A stretch of DNA of 21,582 bases, from NCBI GenBank assembly GCA_000310025.1, contig FN648622.1, forward strand, positions 65,568 through 87,149. The letters are read 5' to 3'. Positions 17,558-21,582 of this stretch are shown here, piece after piece (the stretch's first letter is position 1; each line of letters opens with the position of its first letter). A program made the position numbers and the translations under genes. The notes under the pieces were generated by a model, which saw nothing but the letters and a program-made list of their open reading frames with translations, was not told where the DNA came from and ran no database searches. Source of the DNA: Ectocarpus siliculosus. Its lineage: Eukaryota; Sar; Phaeophyceae; Ectocarpales; Ectocarpaceae.

Positions 17558-20500
17558 ATGAGCTCACGGAAGAGGATGAGCATCGGGAGCTTTAATCTGG
17601 CTAAGTCTAGCCCCACGGAAGCCGTTAAGAGTAATAAAGCCACCAAACGGCGCTCCTCGATCTCGTCGTGGGCGGTGGGTATTTCGGGGGCGTTGAACCG
17701 ATCGCTTCAGTCAGCCGCGGCCACGGCTGATAGGTTCGAGAGGAGGCTCTTCGCAGAGTATGACGAGCAGATGGATGAGGACGGCAGCGACGCGTATGGG
17801 ATGCTGTGCGCGCAGCGGGGACAAGGGCAGCGGGCGGAGTTTGAAAACCGGTGAGGAATGAACTGTCAACAGCCTTGATGCTCAAGTGAAGAAAACTACT
17901 TACACGCGACTTGACCTCGCACGGATGCCGAAACCAATGTCTGCGGCTGGCGTGGCATGCCCTGGTAGCATACACAAGCTGGGCGCCTAACTTGGGCATA
18001 CACGGGCTCGGTAGTCAGGCTCCGTTCAGCTCGTAGCTGCGCCGCTTATGTTCCATTGGAGGAGATTTGGCTCGTTCGTCTTTCGACGCAAAGAGCCGCA
18101 CCGCCTGCATGACAGCTACATGTACATAGAAGCATGAACCCATGTGTGCCCACGACGGATTACGGTGTGTGCACAACTGTTAGGGTGTATGATCGCTAGA
18201 GAATCGCTTCGTTTATTTCATAGATATAGGCGAGGCAAAACCGTCAAGACACGTGTGCATGTTTGAAGCGTCGGAAAAACCAAAACGGAAACGCACGTGA
18301 GAGGAGAGAGGAGGGATGTTGCCCACATTACATACATACTTGTACATGAACGGCAAAAGTGGCCACTGGCCTAACTGCTGTAGTGACGAAAACAAGCACC
18401 AAACGAACCCCCCACACCCACCCCCCCAAACTGCCAACTGCCTGGACCGATATTCACCAGGTACAAGCACCTCGTGGAGACGCTGGGCGACCTTAGCCTG
18501 GCGGCCGATATTGACCCCGAGGCGGCAGCCACCCTCCTCGACGACAGCCGTGCCACGGAAGACCTCGACAACATGCTCGCGCTGCTGAGGGCAGAGGAGC
18601 GGCAGAACTCGCGTGCGGAACAGTCTCGAGGCAGCGGCGGCGGGCCCTCCGACGGTAAAGGCGGCAGTGCCGAAGGCAGCGGCGGTGGCGATCTGCTGGC
18701 AACTCCGTGCCTCGAGTTCTTGCTGGAGGAACGGGTCGTCAAGCTGCTCTGCGAGCTGGGCGCCGCGGACAGACCGGCGGGGACCCTGGCTCTCGTCCTC
18801 GGGGCGATCGCCTCCCTGCTGGGCCAGGTGAGTCACCCGTTACTGCCGTCGCAGGCGGTCCACGGCCCCATCGGCAACCTGGTCGCGGCCGCCGGAGCGC
18901 ACGGACAGAGGTTGGAAGGGGCCGGGGGAAGCAGCAGGGCGGGGAAGGGTCGACCGCAGCTGGGCAGCGGCCAGCGTCGAATGCTGAGCAGCAGCATCAG
19001 TAGAAGCCGCGCCTCCTCCTCCGGCGTTGCGCAGGGGAGGGCGCGGGCGCGAGTCCAGGCGAACCTCGCGCGCCTTCTCGGAGCGATATGGCGAAAGCTG
19101 AGAGAAGAGAGCGCGTTGCTCGATTTCTTCCTACGCGCGGACGATACCCCAGACCCGCGAAGCGATGGAACGACGGCGACGGGGGGGGGGGGCGCTCTGC
19201 GGCTAGACGTGTTCGACAAGCTCCTGCCGCTGCTGGAGCTACCAGGGAGGGCGGGCCAGCAGGCTCGGGAGGCCTGTCTGGTGGCGCTGAGTGTCAAGGA
19301 CCCGCGAGTCGGCCGGTACATCGCCGGCAGCACGCAGCTTTGCGCGCAGCTCGCGCAGACCCTCACTTCCCGGTACCTGGCGCTCTACGACACCCTGGAG
19401 GAGCTCCAGGTGGCGGCGGAGCTACCCACGGGGAAGGAGGAGGGCGGGGCGGGGGGAGTCGCGGGGATATTGACGCAGCAGCAGCCCGAGCGGGCGGAGG
19501 CGACGTTCACCGAGGCGCTGTCGCTGTTTCTTCAGCACCTGCGGTTCTGCAACGCGGTTGGGCTCGTTGCGGCGGACACGCGGGCGTGCTTGCGGCCTAC
19601 TTTGGGGTCGAACGCCAGCAACAATTGCGGCGGCGGTTCTGCCGTCGGGTCCGCCGCTCCACAAGAAGGCAGTGACGTCATCACGGCGCGCGGGGAAACG
19701 GACGCAAATCGCGCCTCCGCGGAACCAGACGACGGAGTAGCGGCTTCGTTAGCTTCTCAGGTGCGGCACTTGCTCCTGAGCAACGCCATCGGCCCGGCGC
19801 TCACGAGCGCCCTCGAGACTCGAGCTAGGTGGACGACAACAATCGCGGCGCGAACGATGGCCGAGCTCTCGGCGGGAGCGGAAGGGTACGGCGTCGCGGT
19901 GGCCGGGCTTGCGGCTTCTGTCCAGGAGGGTGGCGGGGGCCGGCGGCCACTCGGGCCTCTCGTCGACACGGTTTCGACCTTCCTGGTCGGGCGAGAGTTG
20001 TCCGTGTTCAGCAGCGGCAGCAACAGCAGCAACAGCAGCAGCAGCGGTGGTAGCGTGCCGACATCCCCTTCCAGGAAAGGCTGTGCAGCGGCGGCGGCAG
20101 CGGCGGCGCCACCGACGAAATCGCGATCGCGAGCGGGGTCTCTGTCAGGCTCGAGCGGGTCGTCGATGGTGCTGATGACGAGCCGGTGCTCGGGGCCGAT
20201 CGTGTGCTTGCGCGACGTGCTGCTGCGGCGGCTGGAGCCGTCCTCGCCGTCCCAGCTGCGCGTGTCCACGCTCGAGCTCCTGGGGTCGTTGGCAGAGCTT
20301 CGGGATGACTGCGTCCTCCTCGACCTCGTCTTATGCCCGGGGTCAGAGCCCCTGACACCGGCAGCAACAACAGGGGACCGACGGTATCCGCGGAGCGAGA
20401 AAGGAGGAGGTGGACAGAGGTGGAGCGTCGAGGCTCTTCTTGACGACGGGCAGGGCGCACTGGAGGGGCTCCGTGTTTCGCGCGCCATGGTGGACTCGTT

Positions 20501-20942
20501 CGGGTCTGCGTTTGGCGGGTCACCGATCCACCCCAACTTTCGCCTGTTCTCGGCGTCTTCGCACCTCAGCTTGGAAGGCTATCTCGTTGCGGCGCAACAG
20601 AGGCAGATCCACCAGCTAATGGAGGGTGCCCGAGGGGGGTGCTCGTCGGGGGAGGGGGAGAGGGGGGGCGGGGGGGCGGCAGCAGACGTCGATACGGACA
20701 TGCTGGACATGGTTGTCGGCAGCGATGGAGGGAAGGTGCTGGAGGCGGTGGCGGCGGTGGCGGCAGCGGAGGAAGGGGAAGAGGGAGGGGCAGCGAGTAG
20801 AGGCTGCAGTCGCGGTGCCTCGGAAGGGGGGGAGTTTGGGGAGTTCGACGCCGCTGCCTTTGTGCGGGAGCACGGGGACACTCTGGCCAGCGCGGCCGAT
20901 GCCGATGGCTCGTTCCTCCGCGCCCTCTTCGATTGCCTCGAG
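17558..20942 (+). CDS. FHIP/FAM160 (RAI16-like) protein, first two exons, 3' end outside window
   Basis: FHIP proteins join FTS and Hook in the FHF complex, which connects dynein-dynactin to Rab5-positive early endosomes. Exon 1 is 17558-17850 (donor GTGAGG) and exon 2 runs from 18461. The 610-bp intron joins EFEN-R to YKHLVETL in frame. Residues 1-98 include an amphipathic, basic start. The family domain begins near 95. YKHLVETL followed by DNMLALLRAEE corresponds to the first helices. TPCLEFLLEERVVKLLCELG and GQVSHPLLPSQAVHGPIGNL (about 179-238) are the clearest match. SALLDFFL, then KLLPLLELPGRAGQQAREAC and YIAGSTQLCAQLAQ follow. RVSTLELLGSLAELRDDCVL and LEGYLVAAQQRQIHQL match the C-terminal half. 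Long Gly/Ser/Ala inserts interrupt it. The open frame stops at 20963, but GAG|GTGCGT at 20942 falls right after FLRALFDCLE, where the family normally continues, so a splice to exons beyond the window is more likely than the stop. ATG 17558 has a good context (CACCATGA); in-frame ATGs at 17369 and 17393 are alternatives. Confidence 0.85.
20009..20046 (+). repeat. CAG/CAA triplet repeat in coding sequence
   Basis: A run of AGC/AAC triplets encodes a Ser/Asn tract in a disordered insert of the FHIP-like protein. It is followed within about 60 bases by an Ala run encoded by GCG/GCA triplets. Both are outside the conserved helical blocks. Confidence 0.8.
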
Positions 20943-21582
20943 GTGCGTCGAGTGTGCGGCTGAAACGCACGGGGGCGAAGGCTACTGGGTTGTTTTGGGC
21001 GGCGCGACGCCTTGGGTGTGTTCTCTTGAATGGTTGCGCGATAAGACGTGTTGCCGAGTTCAGCAAAACCATTTTGAGGAGATGAAATGGGTGGCATGCG
21101 GTAGGTGTCTCATTCGGCGTGACGCGGCCGGACCTCCGTGTGCTTCTGGTCGGCCTAAATAGCAAGACAAGAAATCTACGTTCTCGTTGGCCGTGCGGCA
21201 AGGCTGGCCGTGTCTGTAACTGCTCTATTAGCGTTGCTCATTCATCCTAAGGGCGGGCCACATCATTCAGGTCACCAATCAGCGCCGAAATTACTGCCCC
21301 GTGGCTCCTCCTCCGCGGCACGACCATCAGCGGTCCTGTAGTTGGAGCCTCCCGAAGACAAGAAGTCTCCGGTATCACGCTGCTCGTATTTTTGCGCACC
21401 TTGTCCTTGAATATCTTTCTTCAGCATGCCGCTTTTACCTATGTACATGTACATTTGTACACACGCACATCTTCCCCGCTACAAACGGTGAACACTTCAC
21501 ACGTGCCGGTCCGTACTCACCCCCCCCCCCCAATGGGCAAACGACTACGGCATGCGCGACTATGAGTACCTCCCCCCCCCCC
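20943..21582. other. Probable FHIP intron or 3' region to window edge
   Basis: After the likely donor at 20943 no frame resembles the missing FHIP C-terminal helices, so the next exon is probably outside the window. The stretch holds a perfect palindrome TGTACATGTACA (21442-21453) and two C-tracts near the right edge. If the stop at 20961-20963 were used instead, this would be the 3' untranslated region. Confidence 0.45.
21560..21582 (+). repeat. CTATGAGTAC plus C-tract, right copy
   Basis: The ten bases CTATGAGTAC run into a C-tract, as at 41-60. A shared ACGGTGAAC also lies near each edge (about 88-96 and 21485-21493), though on opposite sides of the motif. The window ends inside the C-run. 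Confidence 0.4.

Noticed and set aside
18829-18855. GTGAGT...GCAG segment inside the FHIP-like exon, resembling a mini-intron.
   Set aside because: It is only 27 bases long and in frame, and its translation (VSHPLLPSQ) matches the conserved FHIP motif, so it is coding.
19757-20536. Long minus-strand frame (259 codons) opposite the FHIP-like exon.
   Set aside because: It is an antisense shadow of GC-rich coding sequence, made of Arg/Pro/Ser low complexity, with no family match.

Overview
The window is eukaryotic nuclear DNA: intron-rich, moderately GC-rich, with C/G homopolymer tracts and triplet repeats. The best guess is a photosynthetic stramenopile, most likely a brown alga of the Ectocarpus type. 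Two things support this. One protein begins with a signal peptide followed by an ASAFAP-like motif (VSAFVP), the plastid-targeting signature of algae with secondary red plastids. The genes also alternate strictly in strand (+,-,+,-,+) with short divergent promoters, an arrangement reported for Ectocarpus. The species is an inference.

Layout: 1-2178 has no gene I can support but holds a 63-bp tandem duplication. 2179-4444 (+) encodes a seven-repeat RCC1-type beta-propeller protein. 4445-5655 is the convergent 3' region. 5656-9120 (-) encodes the ribosome-assembly WD40 protein GRWD1/Rrb1, rebuilt here as six exons including a 56-bp exon and a probable GC-AG intron. 9121-9397 is a 277-bp divergent promoter. 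9398-12561 (+) encodes a plastid WCRKC-type thioredoxin in three exons; its first intron contains a 100-N assembly gap. 12562-15347 is a gene-poor 2.8-kb stretch. 15348-17069 (-) encodes a protein ending in a dynein-type microtubule-binding domain but lacking any motor. 17070-17557 is a divergent promoter carrying two copies of an ATTGG/CCAAT module. 17558-20942 (+, continuing past the right edge) encodes an FHIP/FAM160 (RAI16-like) protein, the cargo side of the FTS-Hook-FHIP dynein adaptor.

The genes look like housekeeping and cytoskeletal genes, not an operon or mobile island. The most interesting biology is the divergent pair at 15.3-20.9 kb: a motor-less dynein-stalk-like protein and a dynein cargo adaptor appear to share one promoter. 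The most important technical result is that the 236 bases after the N gap are a homopolymer-smeared, indel-free copy of the 236 bases before it, so the gap is probably an unmerged contig overlap.

I found no tRNA, rRNA, CRISPR array or complete transposon. All exon boundaries come from reading frame, GT/GC-AG signals and remembered family similarity; no search was run.
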